Source: Syntrophobacter fumaroxidans MPOB (GTDB lineage: Bacteria; Desulfobacterota; Syntrophobacteria; Syntrophobacterales; Syntrophobacteraceae). From it: DNA of 64,000 nucleotides. Below, piece by piece: positions 36,574-45,344 of the stretch. Position numbers and translations under genes: made by a program. The stretch is from NCBI RefSeq assembly GCF_000014965.1, contig NC_008554.1, positions 2,778,001-2,842,000 of the forward strand, in the 5' to 3' direction. The notes under the pieces were generated by a model, which did no database searches, was not told the origin of the DNA, and saw only the letters and a program-made list of their open reading frames with translations. The first letter of the stretch is position 1; each line of letters starts with the position of its first letter.

Positions 36574-37233
36574 ATGGGCGATAGAGGCAAGTTTCGAACG
36601 GTTGCGGAAGCGATAGCCCTCATTCAGCCGGGCTCCAGGATCATGGTGGGCGGTTTCGGCCTCGCCGGATACCCGGAAGGACTGGTCGAGGCGCTGGCGG
36701 CTTCCGGCATCGGTGATCTGACCATCATCAGCAACGATCTCGGCTCTCCGGGGGTCGGTCTCGGAAAGCTCCTGACCAACGGGCAGATCCGGGCGCTGGT
36801 CGGCAACTACTACAACTGGAACCCCGAGGTCGGTCTCGCCTACAGCAGGGGAGAAATCGGGGTGACGCTGGTGCCGCAGGGAACGTTTGCCGAAGCCATC
36901 CGCGCGGCCGGTGTCGGAATCCCGGCGTTCTACACGGCGGCATCCGCCGGAACGGAATTGGGCAAGGGCAAGGAAACCAAAGTCTTCGACGGCCGGACCT
37001 ACGTCCTCGAGCGCGCCATCCACGCCGACGTTGCCCTGATAAAGGCAAGTCGCGCCGATGATCTCGGCAATCTCGTCTATTACAAGACGGCCCGCAATTT
37101 CAATCCTCTCATGGCCATGGCGGCGGCACTGACCATAGCCGAAGTGGACGAGAGCGTACCGGTGGGCAGCCTGGACCCGGAGTCCGTGGTCACTCCCCAT
37201 ATTTTCGTCGATATCATGGTACGGAGAGTCTAG
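36574..37233 (+). CDS. 3-oxoacid CoA-transferase subunit A (ScoA/AtoD-like)
   Basis: The 219-residue alpha subunit of a family I CoA-transferase moves CoA between an acyl-CoA and a carboxylic acid. Hallmarks are IMVGGFGLAGYPEGLVEAL near the N-terminus and the oxyanion-hole segment around LVPQGTFAEAIRAAG. ATG 36574 was chosen because homologues begin here; the ribosome site (GGGG) is weak. It is separated from subunit B by one base. A role in activating the acid made by the aldehyde oxidoreductase is inferred from position. Confidence 0.92.
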   Translation: MGDRGKFRTVAEAIALIQPGSRIMVGGFGLAGYPEGLVEALAASGIGDLTIISNDLGSPGVGLGKLLTNGQIRALVGNYYNWNPEVGLAYSRGEIGVTLVPQGTFAEAIRAAGVGIPAFYTAASAGTELGKGKETKVFDGRTYVLERAIHADVALIKASRADDLGNLVYYKTARNFNPLMAMAAALTIAEVDESVPVGSLDPESVVTPHIFVDIMVRRV

Positions 37234-37234
37234 C

Positions 37235-37915
37235 ATGGTGCCGTTAGTTTCAGAGGAGGAAGCCAAGGTCCGCATCGCGCGTCGAATCGCCGAGGAGTTC
37301 GACGGGGTGGGCCACGGACTGGTGATCAACCTGGGAGTCGGCATCCCCACCCTGGTGGCCGACTACATTCAGAAGGCGGACGTTTTCATCCAGGCCGAAA
37401 ACGGAATCCTGGGGGTTGGCCCGCTGGCCGTCGGGGAACGGATCGACCGGCAGCTGATCAACGCCGGTCGGCAGCCCGTGACCGAGACTCCCGGCTGCAG
37501 CTATTTCGACAGTGCCGCGTCCTTCGGCATGATCCGGGGGGGACATGTTGACGCCACGGTGATCGGCGCATTCCAGGTGGACCAGGAAGCCAACATCGCC
37601 AACTGGATCATCCCCAACGGCAAGCAACTCGGGGTCGGGGGCGCCATGGACCTCATCACCGGCGCCAGGCAGGTGATCATCGGCATGCAGCACACGACCA
37701 GGGATGGGAAACCGAAGCTCGTGAAGCGCTGCACTCTGCCCGTCACCGGATTCGCCGAGGCCGACCTGGTGGTCACGGAATTGGGACTGTTCGCTTTCCA
37801 AAACGGGAAGCTGATCCTGAGGGAGATCGCACCCGAAGTGACGGTTGAGGCACTGACCGCTCTCACGGAAGCCGCTTTCATTACTGCCCCCGGCCTGAAA
37901 ACCATGGCCGCCTAG
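37235..37915 (+). CDS. 3-oxoacid CoA-transferase subunit B (ScoB/AtoA-like)
   Basis: The 226-residue beta subunit contains the catalytic Glu in QAENGILGVGP, which forms the acyl-glutamyl and CoA-thioester intermediates. It also carries INLGVGIPTLVADYI and the SFGMIRGGHVDATVIGAFQ block. Normal length. Downstream is a strong hairpin terminator (38017-38042). Donor and acceptor acids are not fixed by sequence; acetoacetate-, oxoadipate- and glutaconate-like substrates are all possible. Confidence 0.93.
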   Translation: MVPLVSEEEAKVRIARRIAEEFDGVGHGLVINLGVGIPTLVADYIQKADVFIQAENGILGVGPLAVGERIDRQLINAGRQPVTETPGCSYFDSAASFGMIRGGHVDATVIGAFQVDQEANIANWIIPNGKQLGVGGAMDLITGARQVIIGMQHTTRDGKPKLVKRCTLPVTGFAEADLVVTELGLFAFQNGKLILREIAPEVTVEALTALTEAAFITAPGLKTMAA

Positions 37916-38016
37916 GCGCTCCCGGGCGCGTGCACCCTGCCGGCGCACGGAGACAAAGCATCGAAATCCCGAGCCTCCGGCGCCGGGCTTCCCCTGCCGG
38001 GCGCACCACGAAAGCA

Positions 38017-38042
38017 AAGAGGGGGCCTCCCGGCCCCCTCTT
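38017..38042. terminator. Hairpin terminator after the CoA-transferase operon
   Basis: AAGAGGGGGCC-TCCC-GGCCCCCTCTT is a perfect 11-bp stem with a 4-base loop. The plus-strand T-run is short, so it may act with Rho. Confidence 0.7.
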
Positions 38043-38205
38043 ACCGTCCATTCCCCAGCCCCGGTCGACCCGGGCAGCAGGCTCCGTCCCCTGCAGCGGA
38101 GCCACGGAACTGCTTCGGTTGCCGGGCGCCCCCAGCGGGAATACGACAGGTTCGTTTTCTCGCCTGAAATCCTTCGTGCCAATTCGCGATCGAGAGTACA
38201 GAACA

Positions 38206-38465
38206 GCAATTCGCCAGGCTGTGCGACGGGCGTCTCACACCATGTCTCCGCGTCGTGGAGATCGTCCACAGGGGCGCGCCGGTCGGACGCAGCAAAGGAA
38301 AGGTTTCATGCTCTCTCATCTTGCGGTGAACGCAAGCTCATATCCATCCCTGTAAGACAATTTTGCGTTCAATATGAGTGCATTGGGCGGGAGGGCATAA
38401 AGCCCGCCCGCGTCAACCTCCCGACGGGCAGGTGTTGTGTCATCTTGAACGCACCTCCGTATAAA
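38206..38465 (+). repeat. Dispersed intergenic repeat, copy E
   Basis: It begins with CCAGGCTGTGCGACGGGCGT as copies B and F do, then contains GGGCATAAAGCCCGCCCGC and CCTCCCGACGGGCAGGTGTT with ATCTTGAACGCACCTC as in A and C. The AAAACAGACTC module is absent. It illustrates the mosaic build of the family. Confidence 0.8.
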
Positions 38466-38805
38466 ACCGTGCGGCAGCCTTCCCCTACCGTAGAGCAATC
38501 GACATGCCAACCAGGCGGAAGGGAGGCAAAGAACGCCTTGTCGCCTTCATTCAGGCTCATCGGCAGGCCGTGACGATCAACCGCTGGAGTAAGGTGAGGC
38601 GGCTCCAGAAAAGGGTTTGCGGGCGTCTCCCCTTCCGTGGAGCGAGGATTTCGAAGCGTCCTCGCCGGGCGCCCGCGCACAGGTCAATGGCGCGGCGACA
38701 CAGCCATCGCGCCACGACGACACGACGAAGTGTAGGAAAACCACTGCAAGACTGGCGGCAAAACCCTACAGGAAGGAAAAAAGGGGGAGACAACGGATGA
38801 GGCTG
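38466..38805. other. Convergent spacer, no gene seen
   Basis: Between repeat E and the end of the response-regulator gene I see no supported coding frame, terminator or RNA gene. Confidence 0.45.
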
Positions 38806-40194
38806 CTACGCGCCGGACGAGCGTTCCTCTTCCTTGAAGGTGGCGGGGTCCAGATCGTACTTGCGCAACAGCTTGTAGAACTCGGCGCGGTATCGACCCG
38901 CCTTGGCCGCCGCGCGCGAGACGTTGCCCTTCGTGCTGTGGAGGACCTGGATCAGGTACGCCCGTTCGAATTCGTCCCGTGCCGCCGTCAGGGGAGGAAG
39001 TTCGGTCCCCGAGTCGGAAACCGCCTCCCGCTCCAGGAGCAGGTGCTCGGCGCAGATGTTGCCCTCCCGGGCCAGCACGACGGCCCTCTCCACTACGTTG
39101 GCCAGTTCGCGGACGTTCCCGGGCCATCGATGCAGCATCAGGCGGTGCATGGCATCCGGAGAAAAGCCGGGGATGTTCTTGTTCATGGTGCCGTTGAAGT
39201 GTTGCAGGAAGTGATGGGCCAGCAGCGGGATATCTTCGGGGCGTTCGCGAAGAGGCGGCAGATAAACCGGAATGACATGGATGCGGTAATATAGATCTTC
39301 CCGGAATTTCCCGTCCTGGATCGCTTTCCATAGGTCCTGGTTGGTGGCGGCCACAAGGCGCGTATCCACCTTGACCGGTTGGACGCCTCCGACGGGATAG
39401 AACTCATGGTCCTGGAACACCCGCAATAGCTTGACCTGCAGTGCCGGAGTGAGCTCCGCAATCTCGTCCATGAAGAGCGTGCCCCTTTCAGCCTGTTGCA
39501 GAAGCCCTTTCTTCGCCTGATCCGCACCCGTGAAAGCACCCTTGGTGTGCCCGAACAACTCGCTCTCCAGCAGGCCTTCGGGAATGGCTCCGCAATTGAT
39601 CGCCACGAACGGCCCCCGGGACCGAGTGCTGGTCAGGTGAAGCACTTTTGCGATCAACTCCTTGCCCGTGCCGCTTTCCCCGTAGAGACAGACCGTCGAG
39701 TCGGTGGCGGCGATTTGCGACACCTGGAGCAGAACCTGCTGCATCTTCTCGCTCGACGCAATGATGTTGTCGAAATGGTAGCGTTCGCGCACGAGGGTCC
39801 GCAGCCGTTCCACTTCCATTCTGAGGCTGCCCACCTCCAGGGCTTTCTCCAGACGATACAGGAGATCCTTGGCTTCGAACGGTTTGGTCATGAAGTCGTA
39901 GGCCCCCTTTTTGGTGGCTTCGACGGCTCCGGCGATTGTCCCGTAGGCGGTCAGGATGATCACGGGGAGGTAGGGCTGAACCAGGAGCAGCTTCTCCAGC
40001 AGCACCATGCCGTCCATCTCCTCCATTTTGAGATCCAGCACGGCTGCGCTGTAGACCTCCTCCTGCGCGGCGGTCAGAGCTTCCTCTCCCCGCTCCGCAA
40101 GCGTCACCCGGTACCCGGCCCCTTCCAGGCGGGCCTTCATCAGGGTACGCAGCCCCCGATCATCATCCACGACAAGGATCTTTTCTCCCGCCAT
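38806..40194 (-). CDS. glrR: Sigma-54-dependent response regulator, GlrR-like
   Basis: A 462-residue NtrC-class regulator. The receiver domain has the phospho-acceptor Asp54 (LDLKMEEMDG) and Lys104 (TKPF). The AAA+ domain has Walker A GESGTGKE (172-179) and GAFTGA (219-224). The C-terminal Fis-type HTH contains AGRYRAEFYKLL, which resembles the AEFYKLL/TEFYKLL segment of enterobacterial GlrR. It lies eight bases after the lipoprotein gene, downstream of a histidine kinase, so the three probably form one operon. Targets would have sigma-54 promoters; none was found next to it. Confidence 0.9.
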   Translation of the reverse strand: MAGEKILVVDDDRGLRTLMKARLEGAGYRVTLAERGEEALTAAQEEVYSAAVLDLKMEEMDGMVLLEKLLLVQPYLPVIILTAYGTIAGAVEATKKGAYDFMTKPFEAKDLLYRLEKALEVGSLRMEVERLRTLVRERYHFDNIIASSEKMQQVLLQVSQIAATDSTVCLYGESGTGKELIAKVLHLTSTRSRGPFVAINCGAIPEGLLESELFGHTKGAFTGADQAKKGLLQQAERGTLFMDEIAELTPALQVKLLRVFQDHEFYPVGGVQPVKVDTRLVAATNQDLWKAIQDGKFREDLYYRIHVIPVYLPPLRERPEDIPLLAHHFLQHFNGTMNKNIPGFSPDAMHRLMLHRWPGNVRELANVVERAVVLAREGNICAEHLLLEREAVSDSGTELPPLTAARDEFERAYLIQVLHSTKGNVSRAAAKAGRYRAEFYKLLRKYDLDPATFKEEERSSGA

Positions 40195-40202
40195 TGAATC
40201 CC

Positions 40203-40841
40203 TTATTTCAGCAACTCGCGTTCCTTGCGATCGATTTCGGAATCGATGTCCCGGGAACGTCGAATCTGTTCGCTCAGCTCTTCGATGGCCGATTCTCTCT
40301 CTTTAATTTCCTGTCGCAACTGTTCCTGTTCCTTCTGATCGATTTCGGTATCGATGTCCCGGGAACGTCGAATCTGTTCATTCAGTTCTTCGATATCCGA
40401 CTTTCTGGCTTTGATCTCTCTGCGCAGCTGCTTGCGGTCCTTTTCGAACGCAACGGTCTTTCTGAGCAGCTCCACCCAGAATTTGGCCTGGGATGCCCAG
40501 GGGCTGTCCGGGTATCTCGCGATGAGCTCTCGAAAATACTTCAAGGCTTCCGACTGGTTATAGATCGGTGCGGGTGGATAGGCATGGACGACGCCCAGAT
40601 TGAAAAGCGCCGTGGCGCACCCGTCGTCCGAGTCACACGTTTCGAGTGTCTTTTTGTTCGCCTCCGCAAAACCGCTGAAATCCCCGCCCGTCAAGGCTTC
40701 CTGTGGAGGAAAAAGCGGAATGGAGGCGGCGGGAACGGGGGGGGGCGGCTCGGGCGTCTTCGTCGAACACCCGCCCAGCACAACGAGAAGGAGCACCAGC
40801 CCCGCAAGTCTTCTGTATACAAGGGTATGTGTGGCCATCAT
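40203..40841 (-). CDS. Lipoprotein with duplicated coiled-coil repeat (QseG/YfhG-like position)
   Basis: The 212-residue product has a lipobox LVVLGGC, a proline-rich linker (PEPPPPVP), and a helical domain with CDSDDGCATALFNLG and YFRELIARYPDSPWASQAKFW, a TPR-like unit. The C-terminus is two near-identical 36-residue coiled-coil units (core EEL-EQIRRSRDID-EID-KE). It sits between a kinase and a GlrR-like regulator, the place of outer-membrane lipoprotein QseG in enterobacteria. ATG 40841 is seven bases after AAGG. A role in tuning the kinase is inferred. Confidence 0.82.
   Translation of the reverse strand: MMATHTLVYRRLAGLVLLLVVLGGCSTKTPEPPPPVPAASIPLFPPQEALTGGDFSGFAEANKKTLETCDSDDGCATALFNLGVVHAYPPAPIYNQSEALKYFRELIARYPDSPWASQAKFWVELLRKTVAFEKDRKQLRREIKARKSDIEELNEQIRRSRDIDTEIDQKEQEQLRQEIKERESAIEELSEQIRRSRDIDSEIDRKERELLK
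40229..40444. repeat. Two tandem 108-bp units in the lipoprotein gene
   Basis: Units 40229-40336 and 40337-40444 start with the same 43 bases except for one mismatch (GATCGATTTCGG then ATCGATGTCCCGGG) and diverge more towards the end. Each encodes 36 residues, so the duplication keeps the reading frame and the coiled-coil register. Confidence 0.85.
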
Positions 40842-40890
40842 GCTCAAACCTTCGGATCAGCCCGCAGCGATATCGATTTCCCGGACGATC

Positions 40891-42357
40891 TCAAACCGAC
40901 GATCTATTGTAAGCAAAATTTGCGGGAAGAGTAAACACTATGGTTGCACCGCTTGCAGGCTCGTTCTCCGCCCAGATTCGCCCTCCATGGGCAGTGACGA
41001 TATGGCGGGCGATTGCCAGGCCCAATCCGGTTCCCTGGTGCCGTTTGCCTCGATGGTGCGGACTCCGGTAGAAGCGCCCGAACACCTTTTCGACATCTTC
41101 TTCCGGAATTCCATGCCCCGTGTCCGAAACTCTCACCTCCACCACCCTCCCTTTCTCCCGGTCATCTCTTTTCAGGACGGTGGTTATGGAAATACGGCCC
41201 CCCTCGGGGGTGAATTTCAGCGCATTGCTCATGAGATTGTCAATGACCTGCCGCATCCTGGATTCATCGAGCATGAGGAGCGGCAGATTCCCGGTTCGGA
41301 TGGTCTCGACCCCGATGTTTTTCTTCCTCGCAATGGGGTCCAGCCCTTGAACGCTTTTCTCTATGAGGGTCTGAAGGTCACACGGCGCGTACTGGTATTC
41401 CATCATTTCACCTTCCATCCGGGAAAGATCCAGGATGGAGGAGATGCTCACAAAAAGCCGTTCGCCGTTGCCGCGCACGACCTCCAGGATTTCCTTCTGT
41501 GAAGACGAGAGCGGTCCGGGGATTTCCTCCAGCAGGAGGGCGATTCCTTCGCGGATGGCGGTGAGGGGAGTGCGCAGCTCATGCGAGACATGAGCGGTGA
41601 AGTCCGCCTTGAGCTCTTCGAGGCGGGCCAGTTGTTCCGTCATCCAGTTGAAGGTCTCGGCAAGCTCCACGACTTCCAGAGGCGCCCTCAGGTCGAGGGA
41701 GCGGGTGAACTCCCCCCGGCCCACTCTGCGCATTTCCTGGGCCAGGTTTTTCAGAGGCCTGCTCATCCCGCGCGCATGGAAAAAAGCGAGCATGAGGGCG
41801 CCTCCTATGCCGGCAACCGTCAGCCAGCCCATGTCTCGGGCGGCGGATTCCGCCATGTCGCGGGCTTCCACGGTCTTGGCGCCGATGAGTTCTTCACGGT
41901 GGCGAACGAGCTCATTGCCGCGTTCGAGCAACCCCTCGGCGATTCCTTTTCTGGTCTGGTCCTCGGTACCCTTCCCGGGCACGGCCCGCTTGAACTCCTC
42001 GTCGTAGCGGGTGTGTAGGTCCTTGATTTCCGCGATCAGACTCCGTTCCGGCTCGGAATCGACCAAGGCGTTGATCCTGGCCAGGGCTTCAGCGAAGTCC
42101 TGCCTCGCCTCGATATAGGCTCCGTGGAGAACCGGGTCCTGAATCAGCATGTATTTTTCCGCATTGCGCATCTCCACCAGAAAGGTCTTCAAGAGCCGCC
42201 TCTGTTCCTTCAGGCACACGGTATCCACCTCGACAATGCGTCCGTTGAGCCGGATGAGCCAGTTGAGCTTGTCGAGGGCGTACAGGCTCACCACGAGGAC
42301 GAGTAGGATCAGTACGCCCTGGGCGAAAATCACGCGCCAGAAAATTCTTAGCCTCAT
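40891..42357 (-). CDS. glrK: Sensor histidine kinase, GlrK/QseE-like
   Basis: The 488-residue inner-membrane kinase has two membrane helices (about 8-27 and 178-192) around a helical periplasmic domain. A HAMP domain follows (about 195-247), then HisKA with His259 (FTAHVSHELRTPL) and a full HATPase: N-box DNLMSNALKF, G1 DTGHGI, G2 GTGLGLA. ATG 42357 was taken; a GTG lies three codons upstream, and neither has a strong ribosome site. It is the first gene of the kinase-lipoprotein-regulator set. Confidence 0.88.
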   Translation of the reverse strand: MRLRIFWRVIFAQGVLILLVLVVSLYALDKLNWLIRLNGRIVEVDTVCLKEQRRLLKTFLVEMRNAEKYMLIQDPVLHGAYIEARQDFAEALARINALVDSEPERSLIAEIKDLHTRYDEEFKRAVPGKGTEDQTRKGIAEGLLERGNELVRHREELIGAKTVEARDMAESAARDMGWLTVAGIGGALMLAFFHARGMSRPLKNLAQEMRRVGRGEFTRSLDLRAPLEVVELAETFNWMTEQLARLEELKADFTAHVSHELRTPLTAIREGIALLLEEIPGPLSSSQKEILEVVRGNGERLFVSISSILDLSRMEGEMMEYQYAPCDLQTLIEKSVQGLDPIARKKNIGVETIRTGNLPLLMLDESRMRQVIDNLMSNALKFTPEGGRISITTVLKRDDREKGRVVEVRVSDTGHGIPEEDVEKVFGRFYRSPHHRGKRHQGTGLGLAIARHIVTAHGGRIWAENEPASGATIVFTLPANFAYNRSSV

Positions 42358-42654
42358 GAGGTTCACTCGTTTCGGACCCGGAGCGCCATCGGCTCTTCAG
42401 GCCGCTTTCAGAACCGTGTCGGAATCAGGCAGACATCCCGGGAGCGCCAAGCCCGGCCCAGATCGCATGGGCGACAAGCCCTTCCCGGCATTTCGCCCGA
42501 TGCGCCCGGTCCGGCATCATTCTCGCCCCGTCATTTCCAGTGCCTCCCCCACCCTTCGGGAACTCGTCGCCGGAGCTTTTCCCTTTCCCGGAAAAACACC
42601 AAGCCCCGCCGAGCGATGAAAGAAACTCCGGAATGAGCATGCCGGTCTCGGATA
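42358..42654. other. Intergenic spacer, no gene seen
   Basis: This spacer runs between the kinase start and the end of the GtrA remnant. No coding frame, repeat or terminator was recognised. The kinase-operon promoter should be here. Confidence 0.4.
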
Positions 42655-42944
42655 TCACCCCGGCAAGAAACACACCCGTGCCGGTCTTAAGGTATACAGG
42701 AGATCTTTTAAATTATATCCTGTTATCCCCGAGAAAACCACAGGCAGCCCGTATCCGGGGAGCGGCGGGACAATTCCTTCCCGTGATCGGAACAGGACTT
42801 TTCCGTTCGAGACGGCGTTGAAAGAACCAGCCACGCGCCTTCCCGTCCCCATGGGCACGGCGATGCCGGAGCAGATCGTGAACGTCAGCATGAACACCGC
42901 GCCGTCGAGGAAGGCCGCAGGCGGCGCGACAATGCGCCGAATCG
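42655..42944 (-). pseudogene. Frameshifted GtrA-like membrane module
   Basis: In the frame one base off the upstream glycosyltransferase, the translation reads AAFLDGAVFMLTFTICSGIAVPMGTGRRVAGSFN and onward. This matches the layout of GtrA domains, including the RxxxSxxNFxxNRKxVF-like stretch (here VAGSFNAVSNGKVLFRS). GT2-GtrA fusions are common, so the two parts were probably one protein, interrupted by a one-base change near 42944. Only about 95 codons remain and two or three membrane segments can be traced. Confidence 0.65.
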
Positions 42945-43628
42945 AAGCAAAACCCGGCAGATGCGCACGGAATCAAGCACTGGATCGAAATGCGAGGAGC
43001 AGTTGCCGTCGATGTAGATCGTCTCGATCTTGACCTCGCATATTTCGATGTTCTTGCGTACGCACTGGAGGAGCATATCCGTTTCAAACTCATAGCCGTC
43101 GCAGGGACTGTCGAGCAGATCGGCAACGAACGACATGGGAATCCCGCGCAGGCCGGTCTGGGTGTCGGTTATCCGGCGTCCCGTCATGAGGCTCAACAGG
43201 TTCACGACGACGAGATTTCCGATCCTGCACCGAAATGGAACCTTCCGTCCGAAGGATCTGACTCCCAGGATCAAGGCTCCGGGACGGTTTCCAAGCGCCT
43301 TGACGATCCCAAGGGTGTCTCGGGCGGTGTGCTGACCGTCCGCGTCCGCCGTGACCACTCCGATGCCGTCGGGAAACAACCGCGCGATGTGTCCCAGGCC
43401 GGTCTTCAGCGCCGCACCTTTTCCGAGGTTCTCGCGGTGACGGATGATAAGGGGTTCGTCGAATTCGGAAAAGCTATCGAACAACGAGTGGAATTCCGGC
43501 CCGCTTCCGTCATCCACAACGACTACCGCCCGAACAAGTCGGCTCGCTGTGAGGGATTTCAGGAGTTCCGTGAGAGCCTCCGACGGTCTGTAGGCAGGAA
43601 TGAGTACCACGGCGCCTTCGTTTCGCAC
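42885..43628 (-). CDS. Family 2 glycosyltransferase, C-terminally truncated by a frameshift
   Basis: The 247-residue protein has a complete GT2 domain of the dolichyl/polyprenyl-phosphate sugar synthase type: VLIPAYRPSEAL, VVVDDGSG, ADADGQH with the DxD metal site, and DTQTGLRGIP. Its last 20 residues (after LLRF) are out of frame with the expected GtrA domain and end at an early TGA. The catalytic domain may still work as a soluble enzyme. It starts three bases after the stop of the upstream membrane TPR protein, so they form an operon and may glycosylate a shared target. Confidence 0.85.
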   Translation of the reverse strand: MRNEGAVVLIPAYRPSEALTELLKSLTASRLVRAVVVVDDGSGPEFHSLFDSFSEFDEPLIIRHRENLGKGAALKTGLGHIARLFPDGIGVVTADADGQHTARDTLGIVKALGNRPGALILGVRSFGRKVPFRCRIGNLVVVNLLSLMTGRRITDTQTGLRGIPMSFVADLLDSPCDGYEFETDMLLQCVRKNIEICEVKIETIYIDGNCSSHFDPVLDSVRICRVLLRFGALSRRLRPSSTARCSC

Positions 43629-43631
43629 GTT

Positions 43632-45344
43632 TCACCTCTCAGCATTCGTCGTCAGAACATGCCGGGTCCGGTAAGCCGATTCGATCAACGAATCGATCAT
43701 TTCATTGCCGGGGTCGATCGTCAGGGCATGCCGATAGGAGGCAATCGCCCTGTCGACCAACTCCAGCACCCGCTCGGATGAACCGCCCTCGCGCCGCGCC
43801 GATTCGGCCCTCCTCATGTAGCAACTGCCCAGATTGACGTGCGCGGCCCAGTACCGTGGGTTTATCTCGAGGGTCTTCAAGAGCTCGGCTTCCGCCCGAT
43901 CGAGCCGGCCCGACTCCAGGTAGACGGCCCCCAGGGTGTTTCGGGCCCTGTCCTTGTTCCCGCTCTTTGAGACGACGTCCTCCCACAAGGTGATCTCATC
44001 CTTCCAGACGGCATTCCTTGCGTGCGTCATCGCAGAAAAAAGAAGTACCGCCACGCCAAGCAACAAACACACCGCCCGCATTGCCCATGGTTGTCCCGCC
44101 CGGTATTTCTCGGCCAACAGAACGACCCCGGACGAAATGGCCACAAACGCCCCCACCGACGGCAGGTACACCCGGTGCTCGTAGATCACGTCAACGATCG
44201 GCACAATGCTGGACTCAGGCAACAGAGCCACAAGAAACCAGAAAATCCCGAACGCGGTCAGCCTCCATCCTCCCGCACCGGAGCGCGAGCGACTCGCCAG
44301 GAAGGCCCCGACGAACAGCACGAAGAGAATCAGCAGGGTGGAGTACACGACTTGCGAATTCAAAAACACCGTGTGGATCGGATGATCGTAGTCGAGGTTC
44401 TGGTCGAGAGGGAGAAAGATCAAGCCGATATAGACCGGGATTACGGTGAGCTGAGTCAGAAAATAGTCGTGCCTGGACATGCCGGTCAGCACTCTCGAAC
44501 GGTCGCCCAACTGACTCAGGACGGATGCATCGCCGTCGAAATCGACCGCGCCGAGCGGTATCACGGCGAAGGTCAGGATGAAGGGGACGAGCCGCGCCAA
44601 TCTTGCGGCCCGGCTGCCTGAAGTCTTGCCGAAGAACAGGTATTCATAGAGCGCCACGATGATTGGAATGGTGAAGGATATCTCCTTGGTCTTCATGGCA
44701 AGGACGGTCGAAGACAGCGCCAGCCCATAAAGACAACAGGCCGCGACGGGGCGACGATGCATTGCGTTGAGGCGACTCCCGGCATATGACACAACCGCTG
44801 CCAGGTAGAACGAAGTGGCCAGGGAAGCGAATCTTTGCACGACATAGGTCACGGCCTGTGTCTGAATCGGGTGCGAGACAAAAAAGAGGGCGGCAAAGAA
44901 CGCGATGAGGCGGCGTGGGCCGGTTTGGGCGTCGTCGTGTCGCTCGCCGCCCATGACCGTGGAACGCATCCCGGGGGTCCTGAAAGTCAGGAGCACGAGA
45001 AAGTAGACGAGAAAACCGTTGACGACATGGATCAGTAGGTTCACCGCGTGAAATCCCGCAAGTTTCAATCCATGAAGACCATGGTTCAACGCAAAGGTGA
45101 GAAAACCGACGTATCTCATCTTGAAGTCGAAGTAATACGGGTGATCCGCAACCCGTGACGGTTCGATGAAGTTGCCGAAATCCCGGATGATGGAATTGGA
45201 AACGATGTTTCTCACATCGTCGAAATGAAACGATGCGTCGAAGGTATTGGAATAGGATAGAAAGGCGGTCAGAGCAACGACCGAAAGATGGAGAGCCGGT
45301 TCGTGCCACAGTGAGGCAGGAAATCGGCTTCGCTGCGGAATCAT
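43632..45344 (-). CDS. Polytopic membrane protein with C-terminal TPR repeats (TMTC-like)
   Basis: The 570-residue protein has about eleven membrane helices. An early exposed loop has the GT-C-like motif FDASFHFDDVRNIV, followed by FVSHPIQTQAVTYVVQR, which is seen in TMTC-type and related bacterial proteins. It ends in two to three TPR units (about 455-560; ARNTLGAVYLESGRLDRAEAELLKTL). GT-C membrane sugar transferase activity is inferred. Start ATG 45344 lies four bases after GGGAGG. The neighbouring GT2 gene could make its polyprenyl-sugar donor. Confidence 0.82.
   Translation of the reverse strand: MIPQRSRFPASLWHEPALHLSVVALTAFLSYSNTFDASFHFDDVRNIVSNSIIRDFGNFIEPSRVADHPYYFDFKMRYVGFLTFALNHGLHGLKLAGFHAVNLLIHVVNGFLVYFLVLLTFRTPGMRSTVMGGERHDDAQTGPRRLIAFFAALFFVSHPIQTQAVTYVVQRFASLATSFYLAAVVSYAGSRLNAMHRRPVAACCLYGLALSSTVLAMKTKEISFTIPIIVALYEYLFFGKTSGSRAARLARLVPFILTFAVIPLGAVDFDGDASVLSQLGDRSRVLTGMSRHDYFLTQLTVIPVYIGLIFLPLDQNLDYDHPIHTVFLNSQVVYSTLLILFVLFVGAFLASRSRSGAGGWRLTAFGIFWFLVALLPESSIVPIVDVIYEHRVYLPSVGAFVAISSGVVLLAEKYRAGQPWAMRAVCLLLGVAVLLFSAMTHARNAVWKDEITLWEDVVSKSGNKDRARNTLGAVYLESGRLDRAEAELLKTLEINPRYWAAHVNLGSCYMRRAESARREGGSSERVLELVDRAIASYRHALTIDPGNEMIDSLIESAYRTRHVLTTNAER

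Noticed and set aside
38140-38185. TTGGCACG on the minus strand near the GlrR-like genes
   Set aside because: A strong -24 box but no GC at the -12 position, so it is not a usable sigma-54 promoter.
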